A DNA stretch of 63,689 nucleotides, taken from contig CAMAVA010000002.1 of NCBI GenBank assembly GCA_945861515.1, positions 1-63,689 on the forward strand, read 5' to 3'. Shown in pieces: positions 38,056-46,878 of this stretch. Position 1 is the stretch's first letter; every line of letters starts with the position of its first letter. This DNA is from Brevundimonas vancanneytii. Lineage in GTDB: Bacteria > Pseudomonadota > Alphaproteobacteria > Caulobacterales > Caulobacteraceae. The translations under genes were made by a program, and so were the position numbers. The notes below the pieces were generated by a model that saw only the letters and a program-made list of their open reading frames with translations, made no database searches and had not been told where the DNA came from.

Positions 38056-38472
38056 CTAGCGGCGCTTCTTGGCCTGGCGACCGCCCTGCCCCAGACCCAT
38101 CTGCTTGGCCAGGTCGGAGCGCGCCTTGGCATAGTTGGGCGCAACCATGGGATAGTCCTTGGCCAGGCCCCACTTGGCCCGATAGTCCTCCGGGCTCATG
38201 TCGTACTTGGTGCGCAGGTGGCGCTTCAGCGACTTGAACTTGCGGCCATCTTCAAGGCAGATGAGGAAGTCCGGGGTGATTGATTTCTTGACCGGAACGG
38301 CCGGTTCTTTCGGAACGATCTCGACCGTTTCGACGCCGGTGACCACACCGCTCAGCGCCTTGTGGACCGACTGGATCAGATTCGGAATTTCGCTCGCTGC
38401 AACTGTGTTATTACCCAGATAGGCCGACACAATATAGGTGGTCATTTCGATGATGGCGGATTTGTCTTCCAT
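38056..38472 (-). CDS. mucR: MucR/Ros family transcriptional regulator
   Basis: IIEMTTYIVSAYLGNNTVAASEIPNLIQSVHKAL; FLICLEDGRKFKSLKRHLRTKYDMSPEDYRAKWGLAKDYPMVAPNYAKARSDLAKQMGLGQ. ATG at 38472. Confidence 0.95.
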   Translation of the reverse strand: MEDKSAIIEMTTYIVSAYLGNNTVAASEIPNLIQSVHKALSGVVTGVETVEIVPKEPAVPVKKSITPDFLICLEDGRKFKSLKRHLRTKYDMSPEDYRAKWGLAKDYPMVAPNYAKARSDLAKQMGLGQGGRQAKKRR

Positions 38473-38680
38473 AGCGCGCTTTTCCATTTTGGCTATCTTG
38501 AACGGGACCTTGCCCGAGGCGAATGATCGGTTGAACGCTGCATAAGGCGTGTCGTGTTTCAAGACAAGCCCATCGCCGATATTCAAGAAATCAGTACAGC
38601 CCGGCCGGGGCTCTAAATCGACCCAGGCCGGCAAAGCAGTTTCGGCAGGCGGAGCCGCCGCTCACTTGAAGTCGATGCCG

Positions 38681-39925
38681 CTACCGGCCGAAATCCCGGC
38701 CCAGGGTCAGCATGGCCGCCCGTTGCGGCGCCGAGAAGGCGTCCACCGCGCTTTCGTCCCCCTCCCGGATCGCCTGGATCAGGGTCGGGGTCAGGGCTGA
38801 CGACAGCGCCCAGTTCCAGTAGCGGAGAACGGTCTGGGCCCTGTCGACCGCGATCGAATCAAAGACCATCAGGACCCTCTCGAGGCTTGGGCTGAGGTTG
38901 CCGGCAGAGTCGGCTTCCGGGCGCCTCAGGCCGCGCCAGAGCGACCGGACGGCGCTGCGGGGAAGGCCGGTGGCCTTGCAGAGTATGGCCAGGGGTTCGC
39001 CGCCCAGATCGGTCATGATCTTGGCGCCGGTCATTGGCTTTATGCCGGACAGATAGCTGATTTCTTCGGTCAGCTCGCGCGTCATGCCGCGTTCCGATTC
39101 CAGCACGGCCTCGTCAAGGCCGCCGAACCGGCTTCTGGCGATGGCATTCCGGTTGCGTTGCCGCCGCTCGATGAACTGCAGGGCCTTCCGGGTCAGCGGG
39201 TCACGCCAGCCTTCTTCGGCGGCCATGCTGAACACATCGCTCACCGCATCCTGAAGCACTTCTCGCGACACGGCGAAGCGCAGGAGGATCGCCCGGCGAC
39301 TGTCTGCGTCGGCCCACCAGAAGATTATGTAGGCGTGACTGGGCCGCAGCTCGGATCGCTTGAGCAGCAGCGTGACCAGCCTGGGACTTTCGCGACTGGC
39401 CGCCACGATCACCTCGATGGCGCCATGGCTCAGCCGCGCCAGGTCGTTGCGCAGCAAGGCTTCGACGACCGGTTCCTCCCGTCGATCCACCAGCACGTCC
39501 GCCACGGCCTCGCCGACACCTCGCCTGACGGCGATCATCCGGCGATGCTCCATGTCCGAAGACAGGGCGCAATCAATCAGGTCGGCGTCACCCAGACTGG
39601 GGCAGTTTTCCAGCAGGGCGGAAGCCACCAGGATCTCGTCCCGCAAAAGCATACGGGCCAGAGCCGAGGGGATGTCGGCCAGATTGGCCAGTCGCCTGGC
39701 GACCTTGGCCCGTTCCTCAGGCGCGGCTTCACGCAGCACCTCGATCAGCAGATCAGCCGTCATGGCCCGCTCGAAGGCGTTGACCCGGCTGGCGGGCAGG
39801 CAAACGACATCGGCCAGGCGCTTCAGAAGACTGGCCCGCGAGCGGACCGTCGCCGAAGCGACCGGGGTCTCGTCCAGGGTCCCGTCAACGGGCGACGGGG
39901 GGCGCGAAAGGGCGGGCTCGCTCAT
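38681..39925 (-). CDS. DUF2336-like protein
   Basis: GEAVADVLVDRREEPVVEALLRNDLARLSHGAIEVIV, paralogous to 24189-25286. Confidence 0.75.
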   Translation of the reverse strand: MSEPALSRPPSPVDGTLDETPVASATVRSRASLLKRLADVVCLPASRVNAFERAMTADLLIEVLREAAPEERAKVARRLANLADIPSALARMLLRDEILVASALLENCPSLGDADLIDCALSSDMEHRRMIAVRRGVGEAVADVLVDRREEPVVEALLRNDLARLSHGAIEVIVAASRESPRLVTLLLKRSELRPSHAYIIFWWADADSRRAILLRFAVSREVLQDAVSDVFSMAAEEGWRDPLTRKALQFIERRQRNRNAIARSRFGGLDEAVLESERGMTRELTEEISYLSGIKPMTGAKIMTDLGGEPLAILCKATGLPRSAVRSLWRGLRRPEADSAGNLSPSLERVLMVFDSIAVDRAQTVLRYWNWALSSALTPTLIQAIREGDESAVDAFSAPQRAAMLTLGRDFGR

Positions 39926-40005
39926 TTTGGCTCCGGCTGCGTGGGACAGACTAGGCCCCGAGCATTAACCAGCCATGACGAACCCGCCCGGACGACTTGA
40001 AGCGG

Positions 40006-40881
40006 CTATTTGAATTCAGGCTGGACCCATTCCGGCCAGATGTCCGGCAGATCGGCTGAAACGCTGTTGGGATACTGCGGCGCGCGCTTTTCGAGGAACG
40101 AGGTCACCCCCTCCTTGGCGTCGCCCTGGGCTCCCCGGAACATGATGGCCCGGCTGTCGGACTTGTGGGCTTCCATGGGATGGGACGCACCGGCATTGCG
40201 CCACAGCATCTGGCGGGTCAGGGCGATACTGACCGGCGCGGTGTTGTCGACGATCTCCTTGGCCAGGGCCCGCGCCGCGGGCAGCAGGTCATCAGGCTCA
40301 TGCAGCGACCTGACCAGGCCGCCATCCAGGGCTTCCTGCGCGCCGAACACCCGTCCCGTATAGCACCATTCCAACGCCTGCTGCATGCCCACCAGCCGGG
40401 GCAGGAACCAGGAGGACGCCGCCTCGGGCGTGATGCCGCGCCGGGCGAACACAAACCCGAACTTGGCGGCTGTCGAGGCCATCCGGATGTCCATCGGCAG
40501 CTGCATGGTGACGCCGATGCCGACCGCTGCGCCATTGATCGCGCCGATGACCGGCTTCAGGCAGTCATAGATCCGCAGGGTCAGTCGGCCGCCGCCATCG
40601 CGATAGACGCCATTGACCTTGCCGGATTCGCGCGTGTCATTGCCCTGTTTGGCATAGTCGAAGGTCGCGGCGCCGCTGCCCAGGTCGGCGCCGGCGCAGA
40701 AGGCCCGGCCGGACCCGGTGACGATCACCGCCTTGACCGCGTCATCGGCGTCGATGACGTCAAAGGCGTCGATCATCTCGAGCATCATCTGGCCGGTGAA
40801 CGCATTCATGCGGTCAGGCCGGTTCAGCGTTATGGTCGCGATGCCGTCTTCGACGGAATAGAGGATGGTTTCGTAGCTCAT
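40006..40881 (-). CDS. Enoyl-CoA hydratase/isomerase family protein
   Basis: ITLNRPDRMNAFTGQMMLEM, GRAFCAGADLGSG, GAINGAAVGIGVTMQLPMDIRMAS. Confidence 0.92.
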   Translation of the reverse strand: MSYETILYSVEDGIATITLNRPDRMNAFTGQMMLEMIDAFDVIDADDAVKAVIVTGSGRAFCAGADLGSGAATFDYAKQGNDTRESGKVNGVYRDGGGRLTLRIYDCLKPVIGAINGAAVGIGVTMQLPMDIRMASTAAKFGFVFARRGITPEAASSWFLPRLVGMQQALEWCYTGRVFGAQEALDGGLVRSLHEPDDLLPAARALAKEIVDNTAPVSIALTRQMLWRNAGASHPMEAHKSDSRAIMFRGAQGDAKEGVTSFLEKRAPQYPNSVSADLPDIWPEWVQPEFK

Positions 40882-40982
40882 GGGTCAACTCCTGGGGGCG
40901 GTTCCGCTTTTCTGGCGACCAAGCAATCCTATGGACGCCACGGAAGGCAAGACACCGTCCGTGGCAGCACGGCCTGTAACCC

Positions 40983-42323
40983 TCAGGCCGCCCGCTTTTC
41001 GGGTGTGAAACTGACCCCCAGGCTGCGGATCGCGTGAACAAAGTTGTTGGGGGCGATGTCGATGTCGCCGGTCCAGCGGATATCCGGGAACCGCGCCAGC
41101 ATCTGCTGCCAGGTCTCTTCCAGCTGCAGCTGCGCCACCCGCTTGCCGATACAGACATGGGGCCCGTAACCAAAGGCGATATGCTTGTCGGCATTGGCGC
41201 GGGTGACATCCAGCCGGTCCGGGTCGGCAAACACCGTCTCGTCCCGGTTGGCAGCGCCATAATACATGACGACCTTCTGGCCCTCGAGAATGGTCTGGCC
41301 GTTGACCACAGCATCGCGCGTCGCCGTCCGGCGCATATAAATCACCGGACTGACCATGCGGATGAACTCATTGACCGCACCCGGGATCAGGCCGGCGTCA
41401 TTGAGCAGCTTCTGACGCTCGGCCGGATGCTCGGTCACCAGCTTCATCGAGCCCGAAAGCGTGTTGCGGGTCGTGTCATTGCCGGCAAAGACGATCAGCA
41501 GCCAGGACCCGTCCAGATACTCGTCGGACAGCAGTTCGCCCTCGACCTGCGCGCGGGCGATGGCGCTCATCAGGTCTGGTTGCGGGTCGGCGCGACGCTT
41601 GTGCAGCATGACCCGGCCATATTCGAACATCTCCTCGACGTTGCTGTTGAACTCCTGGATGAACTGCATCAGCTCCAGGGTCGGCTGGGCCGGGGCGGCG
41701 GCCTGCTCCGCCGCCAGGTTCTGGGCCATCTCCAGATAATGCATCCACTTCAGGAATTTCGGCCGGTCCTCGACCGGCACCCCGAGGATTTCGCACAGGG
41801 TGAACAGGGGCAGCTGCGAGGAAAACGCCTCGACCATGTCGCATTCGCCACGCGCCGCCATGGCGTCCAGAAGCCGGGTGACCTCCGCCCGGACCTTCAG
41901 GGTCAGGTCACGCAGATAGCCGGGTGTGAAATAGGGCATATGCTCCCGGCGAAGCTGCATGTGATTGGGCTCATCCATGTTGATCATGGCGTCCATGGAG
42001 GCCCGGAACAGCAGGGCATGCCGGCTCTCGGTCCGGCCGATGGCCATCAGGATTCCGCCCCGCGCCGAGCTAAAGGTCTCCGGATCGCCATTCACCGTCA
42101 TTACATCGGCATGCCGCGTGACCGCCCAGAACCCGGGGCCGCCCATCGGCTCGGGATGCCACATCACCGGCGCTTCGGCCCGCATCCGGGCGAAATCGGC
42201 ATAGGGCTGGCCCTGCATGAAGCGGGTGATGTCGGCCAGGTTGACCCCCTCGAGCGTGGGATAGGCCTGGGAAACGTCGGGACCGGCGCGGCCCTCGACG
42301 ACGGTCTGGCTAAGCAGCTGCAT
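40983..42323 (-). CDS. Cytochrome P450
   Basis: I-helix LLIVFAGNDTTRNTLSG, MYYGAANRDETVF, heme-binding AFGYGPHVCIGKRVAQLQ. ATG at 42323. Confidence 0.93.
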   Translation of the reverse strand: MQLLSQTVVEGRAGPDVSQAYPTLEGVNLADITRFMQGQPYADFARMRAEAPVMWHPEPMGGPGFWAVTRHADVMTVNGDPETFSSARGGILMAIGRTESRHALLFRASMDAMINMDEPNHMQLRREHMPYFTPGYLRDLTLKVRAEVTRLLDAMAARGECDMVEAFSSQLPLFTLCEILGVPVEDRPKFLKWMHYLEMAQNLAAEQAAAPAQPTLELMQFIQEFNSNVEEMFEYGRVMLHKRRADPQPDLMSAIARAQVEGELLSDEYLDGSWLLIVFAGNDTTRNTLSGSMKLVTEHPAERQKLLNDAGLIPGAVNEFIRMVSPVIYMRRTATRDAVVNGQTILEGQKVVMYYGAANRDETVFADPDRLDVTRANADKHIAFGYGPHVCIGKRVAQLQLEETWQQMLARFPDIRWTGDIDIAPNNFVHAIRSLGVSFTPEKRAA

Positions 42324-42401
42324 GGGTGGTCTCCGGCCTGTCTTATCGGTGTTTACCTGTAGACTAGGGTGTTCTGGCAAGGCGCCAAGCATGACCTCGC
42401 G

Positions 42402-43133
42402 TCAAAGGCGCAGTCGGTGGACTGCCAGGCGTTCATAGTGCGGCCGGGCCGCATCGGCGATGGCCTGCAGGTGGCCGGCAAGCGCCGGCCGGGATTCGGT
42501 GACAGGCGGCGCAAATCCGGTGGAGCGTTCCACGGCGTCATACCAGGCCGGCGCCCAGACCCCGTCGCTGTCCCGGGGCCCCGCCGGCCAGGCCAGCATG
42601 CTGTCCGAAAAGGGAATCTGCAGCGCTTCGCAAAGCCGGGTCAGCATGGTCCGCGGCGCCGCCAGCACATCCCGACCCTCGACGACCGGCGGCGCCTGGC
42701 CCAGCCGGTCACATTCGCGATCAAAAAGCTCGGCCTGACGTTCGAACCCGATGTCCGCCAGGGTGACCGCTTCCCGCTTGACCGAATAGCTGGCCAGAAC
42801 CGGCTCCGGCTCCCGGATGAGGAAGGCGTTTCGGCATCGGGCAGTCCAGGCCAGGTCCGCATCAGCGGGCATGTGGTGGGTCATGTGCTTCTGGTAGAAG
42901 ACAGCCGCGCCATCGGGCGCCGGACCGGTCAGCGACAGGATGACCGCATCCCGGTCCGTCGGCTGGGACGTCAGCACCGCGTCCCGCATGGGATGGTCCA
43001 GGCCCGTCTCGCGCAGATAGGCCGCATAGAAGGGCTCATCGACCACGGCCGTATCGGGGCGGTTCTCGAAGCTGCGCATCATGGCCGTCGAGATGTTGCG
43101 CGGTCCCGACCACATGGCGATCCGGACGGTCAC
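42402..43133 (-). CDS. Sulfotransferase-like protein
   Basis: N-terminal MTVRIAMWSGPRNISTAMMRSFENRPDTAVVDEPFYAAYL (PAPS-loop-like). GTG start overlaps the upstream stop (GTGA). Confidence 0.75.
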   Translation of the reverse strand: MTVRIAMWSGPRNISTAMMRSFENRPDTAVVDEPFYAAYLRETGLDHPMRDAVLTSQPTDRDAVILSLTGPAPDGAAVFYQKHMTHHMPADADLAWTARCRNAFLIREPEPVLASYSVKREAVTLADIGFERQAELFDRECDRLGQAPPVVEGRDVLAAPRTMLTRLCEALQIPFSDSMLAWPAGPRDSDGVWAPAWYDAVERSTGFAPPVTESRPALAGHLQAIADAARPHYERLAVHRLRL

Positions 43134-44041
43134 AGGCCGGCCTCGCGATCCTTCAGCGCTTCGTACAGCCCGCGCAACCGGGCGGTGACCGGACCGGGCA
43201 GGCTGTCGCGCAGGACCTGTCCATCGATCTGGCGCACCGGAGTCAGGCCCCCGAAGGTGCCGGTCACGAAGGCCTCGTCCGCCCCTGGCGTATCTTCAGG
43301 CAGGTAGTCGCCCGGGGCGATCGGAATGTCGTTGGCCTGGCACAGGGCAATGACGTTGGCCCGGGTCACGCCGTTGAAGCAGTAGTCCCCGCGCGAGGTC
43401 CTGACCTGGCCGTCCTTCACCCAGAACAGGTTGGTCGCGTTGCAGCTGGACACAAAACCGTGCGGGTCCAGCATGATTCCCTCGTCGGCTCCCATCCGGA
43501 TGGCTTCCTGCAGGGCGATGATCAGGTTGAGCCGGCTGTGGGAGTTCAGCCTCATGTCGAACATCGAGGCTGGGCTGCAGCGGATCGACACCGTCGCCAG
43601 GGTCAGCCCCTGGGTCACGATCGCGGGGCTGGGCGATTTCCATTCCGCCAGAATCACCACCGTCGGCGTCCCCAGCGCATTGCGCGGGTCCTGGTTGGCG
43701 GCCGACTTGGGGCCCCGGGTCACCATCAGCCGCAGATGGGCCCCGTCGGTCATTCTGTTTGCGTCCAGCAGTTCATTGAGGGCGTCGATAACCCCCTGCC
43801 GGGTCAGGCCGATATCCAGGTCGATGGCGGCCGCGCCGGCGAACAGCCGGTCCAGATGCGCATCCAGAAAGACCAGCGCCCCCTTGTGCAGTCGCAGGCC
43901 TTCCCAGACCCCGTCGCCCACGACAAAACCGGCATCGAAGATGGATACCTTCGCTTCGGATTTGGCAACCAGGGCCCCGTTCAGCCAGACCAGGGCGGTC
44001 TCGTTACGCGAATCTGCCGCAAAATCCTGACTGCCGGCCAT
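43130..44041 (-). CDS. Class IV aminotransferase (BCAT/D-amino acid aminotransferase-like)
   Basis: VWLNGALVAKSEAKVSIFDAGFVVGDGVWEGLRLHKG; EGIMLDPHGFVSSCNATNLFWVKDGQV. ATG at 44041. Confidence 0.88.
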   Translation of the reverse strand: MAGSQDFAADSRNETALVWLNGALVAKSEAKVSIFDAGFVVGDGVWEGLRLHKGALVFLDAHLDRLFAGAAAIDLDIGLTRQGVIDALNELLDANRMTDGAHLRLMVTRGPKSAANQDPRNALGTPTVVILAEWKSPSPAIVTQGLTLATVSIRCSPASMFDMRLNSHSRLNLIIALQEAIRMGADEGIMLDPHGFVSSCNATNLFWVKDGQVRTSRGDYCFNGVTRANVIALCQANDIPIAPGDYLPEDTPGADEAFVTGTFGGLTPVRQIDGQVLRDSLPGPVTARLRGLYEALKDREAGL

Positions 44042-44201
44042 GGCGCTCCCCGAAGCATTGAAGCGCTTTCCATATCTGTTCCGCCAGGCGAGGCCAAATC
44101 GGAGACGAAACGCCACGTCATTCCTCAACGGCGCCCCTTGAGCCGGCCGGCCGGACGCGCTTCTATCCGCCAACTCAACTGAACAACGATAACCGCCTGC
44201 C

Positions 44202-45761
44202 ATGGCGGACCCGAGGAAACCCATGCATCCGTCCATCTTCGCCAAGAGCCATCCTGAACGCGCGGCCTATGTCATGGCCTCGAATGGCGAGACGGTGACC
44301 TACCGGCAACTGGACGAGCGGTCCAACCAGGGCGCGCAGCTGTTCCGGTCCCTGGGGCTCGGGGTTGGCGACGTGATCGCCGTCTGCATGGACAACAATC
44401 CCCGCTATTTCGAGATCGCCTGGGCGGGGCAGAGGTCCGGCCTCTACTACACCTGCATCTCGTCGAAGCTGACCGCCAGCGAGGTCGAGTACATTCTGCG
44501 CGACTGCGGCGCGAAGGTCTTCATCACCTCCGCCGCCATGGGTCCTGTGGCCGACGAAGTCGCCGCACTGGTTCCGGACCTCAAGCTCTACATGGTCGGC
44601 GGAACCCGCGGACCCTACGAGAGCTTCGAGGACGCCCGCGCGGCCATGCCCGATACCCCGGTCGCCGACGAGACCTCCGGTTCGGACATGCTCTATTCGT
44701 CCGGCACGACCGGCCGGCCCAAGGGGGTCAAGCCCGCCCTGACCGGCAATCCCATTGATGCGCCCAATGCCCTGCAGATGATGACCCAGGGCCTGTTCGG
44801 CTTCCCGGACGGCTGCATCTATATCTCTCCGGCCCCGCTCTATCACGCCGCACCACTTCGCTGGTGCATGAGCGTCCAGAAACTGGGCGGCACAGTGGTG
44901 GTCATGGAGCGGTTCGACGCCGAAAACGCCCTGGCCCTGATCGAGAAATACAAGGTTCAGTGCGGCCAGTTCGTGCCCACGCACTTCGTCCGCATGCTGA
45001 AGCTGCCGGAAGAGGTGCGCAGCCGATACGACCTGTCCTCCATGGTCTCGGCCGTGCACGCCGCCGCCCCCTGCCCCGTCCCGGTCAAGGAACAGATGAT
45101 CGCCTGGTGGGGCCCGATCATCCACGAATACTATGCGGGGACCGAGGGCAACGGCTTCTGCTACATCGGCTCGGCGGACTGGCTGAACCACAAGGGCTCT
45201 GTCGGCAAGGCCGTCATGGGCGAACTTCGCATCTGCGACGAGGAAGGCGATCCCCTGCCGCCCCGCGCCGAAGGTCAGGTCTATTTCGAGAACGGCCCGC
45301 CGATCAACTACCACAATGACCCGGTCAAGACCGCCGAAAGCTACAACAAGCACGGCTGGACCAGTCTCGGCGATGTCGGCTGGGTGGATGAGGACGGCTT
45401 CCTCTATCTCACCGACCGCAAGAGCTTCATGATCATTTCGGGCGGGGTGAACATCTATCCGCAGGAGATCGAGAACATCCTGGTCACCCACCCCAAGGTG
45501 GCTGACGCCGCCGTGGTCGGTGGTCCCGACGAGGAAATGGGCGAAAAGGTCATCGCCGTGATCCAGCCGGCTGACCTTTCAGCCTCCCGCGAGGAACTGG
45601 CGGCCGAACTGATGGCCTACTGCCGCGCCAATCTCAGCCATGTGAAGACCCCCAGGGTCTTCGACTTCATGGACGAACTGCCCCGCCACGCGACAGGCAA
45701 GCTCTACAAGCGCCTGATCCGCGACGCCTATTGGGGCAAGTCGGACTCGAAGATCGTCTGA
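44202..45761 (+). CDS. Acyl-CoA synthetase (AMP-dependent ligase)
   Basis: SDMLYSSGTTGRPKGVK, GVNIYPQEIENILVTHPKVADAAVVGGPDEEMGE, ATGKLYKRLIRD. Start could also be 44223. Confidence 0.92.
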   Translation: MADPRKPMHPSIFAKSHPERAAYVMASNGETVTYRQLDERSNQGAQLFRSLGLGVGDVIAVCMDNNPRYFEIAWAGQRSGLYYTCISSKLTASEVEYILRDCGAKVFITSAAMGPVADEVAALVPDLKLYMVGGTRGPYESFEDARAAMPDTPVADETSGSDMLYSSGTTGRPKGVKPALTGNPIDAPNALQMMTQGLFGFPDGCIYISPAPLYHAAPLRWCMSVQKLGGTVVVMERFDAENALALIEKYKVQCGQFVPTHFVRMLKLPEEVRSRYDLSSMVSAVHAAAPCPVPVKEQMIAWWGPIIHEYYAGTEGNGFCYIGSADWLNHKGSVGKAVMGELRICDEEGDPLPPRAEGQVYFENGPPINYHNDPVKTAESYNKHGWTSLGDVGWVDEDGFLYLTDRKSFMIISGGVNIYPQEIENILVTHPKVADAAVVGGPDEEMGEKVIAVIQPADLSASREELAAELMAYCRANLSHVKTPRVFDFMDELPRHATGKLYKRLIRDAYWGKSDSKIV

Positions 45762-45856
45762 GGCCGACGGCACAGCCCCGGCTTGAGACCGGCTGCCGCT
45801 CGTGGCATGTCGCCTCTCAAATCCATGAAACCAGAACTCCAGGAAGGAAACTCGCG

Positions 45857-46303
45857 ATGAAAGAAGTTGCGTACGACGATCTGCATACCCTCATCGGCCA
45901 GGAAGTCGGCGTCAGCGACTGGGTCGAGATCACCCAGGAGCGGGTGAACCAGTTCGCAGAGGCCACCGGCGACCATCAGTGGATCCACGTCGATGTCGAG
46001 CGGGCCAACCGCGAGATGGGCGGCCCCATCGCCCACGGCTATCTGACCCTGTCCCTGATCCCGTTCCTGGGCGCCGGCCTGCTGCGCGTCAGCGGCGTGA
46101 CCCGGGGCATCAACTACGGCTCGGACAAGGTGCGCTTCACCAACATGGTCCGGGTCGGCAAGAAGGTGCGCATGCGCCAGAAACTGCTGGCCGTCGAGGC
46201 CAAGGCCGGCGGCCTGCAGATGAAGAACGAATGCACCATCGAGATCGAGGGCGAAGCCCGCCCGGCCTGCGTCGCCGAGACGATTTCGGTCATCTACGCC
46301 TGA
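45857..46303 (+). CDS. MaoC family dehydratase
   Basis: FAEATGDHQWIHVDVERANREMGGPIAHGYLTLSLIP, NYGSDKVRFTNMVRVG. ATG at 45857. Confidence 0.92.
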   Translation: MKEVAYDDLHTLIGQEVGVSDWVEITQERVNQFAEATGDHQWIHVDVERANREMGGPIAHGYLTLSLIPFLGAGLLRVSGVTRGINYGSDKVRFTNMVRVGKKVRMRQKLLAVEAKAGGLQMKNECTIEIEGEARPACVAETISVIYA

Positions 46304-46387
46304 TAGGACGGCGGTTCTCGCCAATGGCGCCCGGGAGCCTCGGCGCCTTGTCGCACCGAGGCTTTCTGACGTCGGCGGGGACCGGCG

Positions 46388-46762
46388 TCAGTCGCCTTGG
46401 GACCGACCTGCCATTTCCAGGGCAAGGCGGCGCAGAAGTCGAACCGACTCGTCCTGCTGGGTGGTCATGTCGACATCGGAAAGAAATTCGACCGCCATCA
46501 CCTCGCCGCGGCGCCAGGCCGTGCGGGCGTTGTGGCATTTGCCGGACTGCTTCATCAGCACCCGGAAGGTTGGCGGCAGAGGCGTGAAGGGCGGCAGGGT
46601 AAGCCTGGCTCCGCACGCGCTGATATCGCGCACCGTTGCCGGGACGACGATATCATGGGGTCCATAAACCACTGTCGCGGCCAGAAAGCATCGACTACGT
46701 TGAGCTTTACGCTCAACCTGCCCCACTGAAAGAGGTCTCGCCAGGTCGGGACTCATGACCAT
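46388..46762 (-). CDS. PilZ domain protein
   Basis: QRSRCFLAATVVYG...VRDISACGARLTLP...ARTAWRRGEVMAVEF. Confidence 0.75.
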   Translation of the reverse strand: MVMSPDLARPLSVGQVERKAQRSRCFLAATVVYGPHDIVVPATVRDISACGARLTLPPFTPLPPTFRVLMKQSGKCHNARTAWRRGEVMAVEFLSDVDMTTQQDESVRLLRRLALEMAGRSQGD

Positions 46763-46878
46763 GTTTCCTGTCGTCCCGGCGCCCTATCCTGGCCGGGAAC
46801 CAAGCCAGTTTCCGCCGAAAAGATGAAGATTCGTCAAACGGACGCCCGGCAACCAGACGGCGCAAGGTCGGTTGTCCT

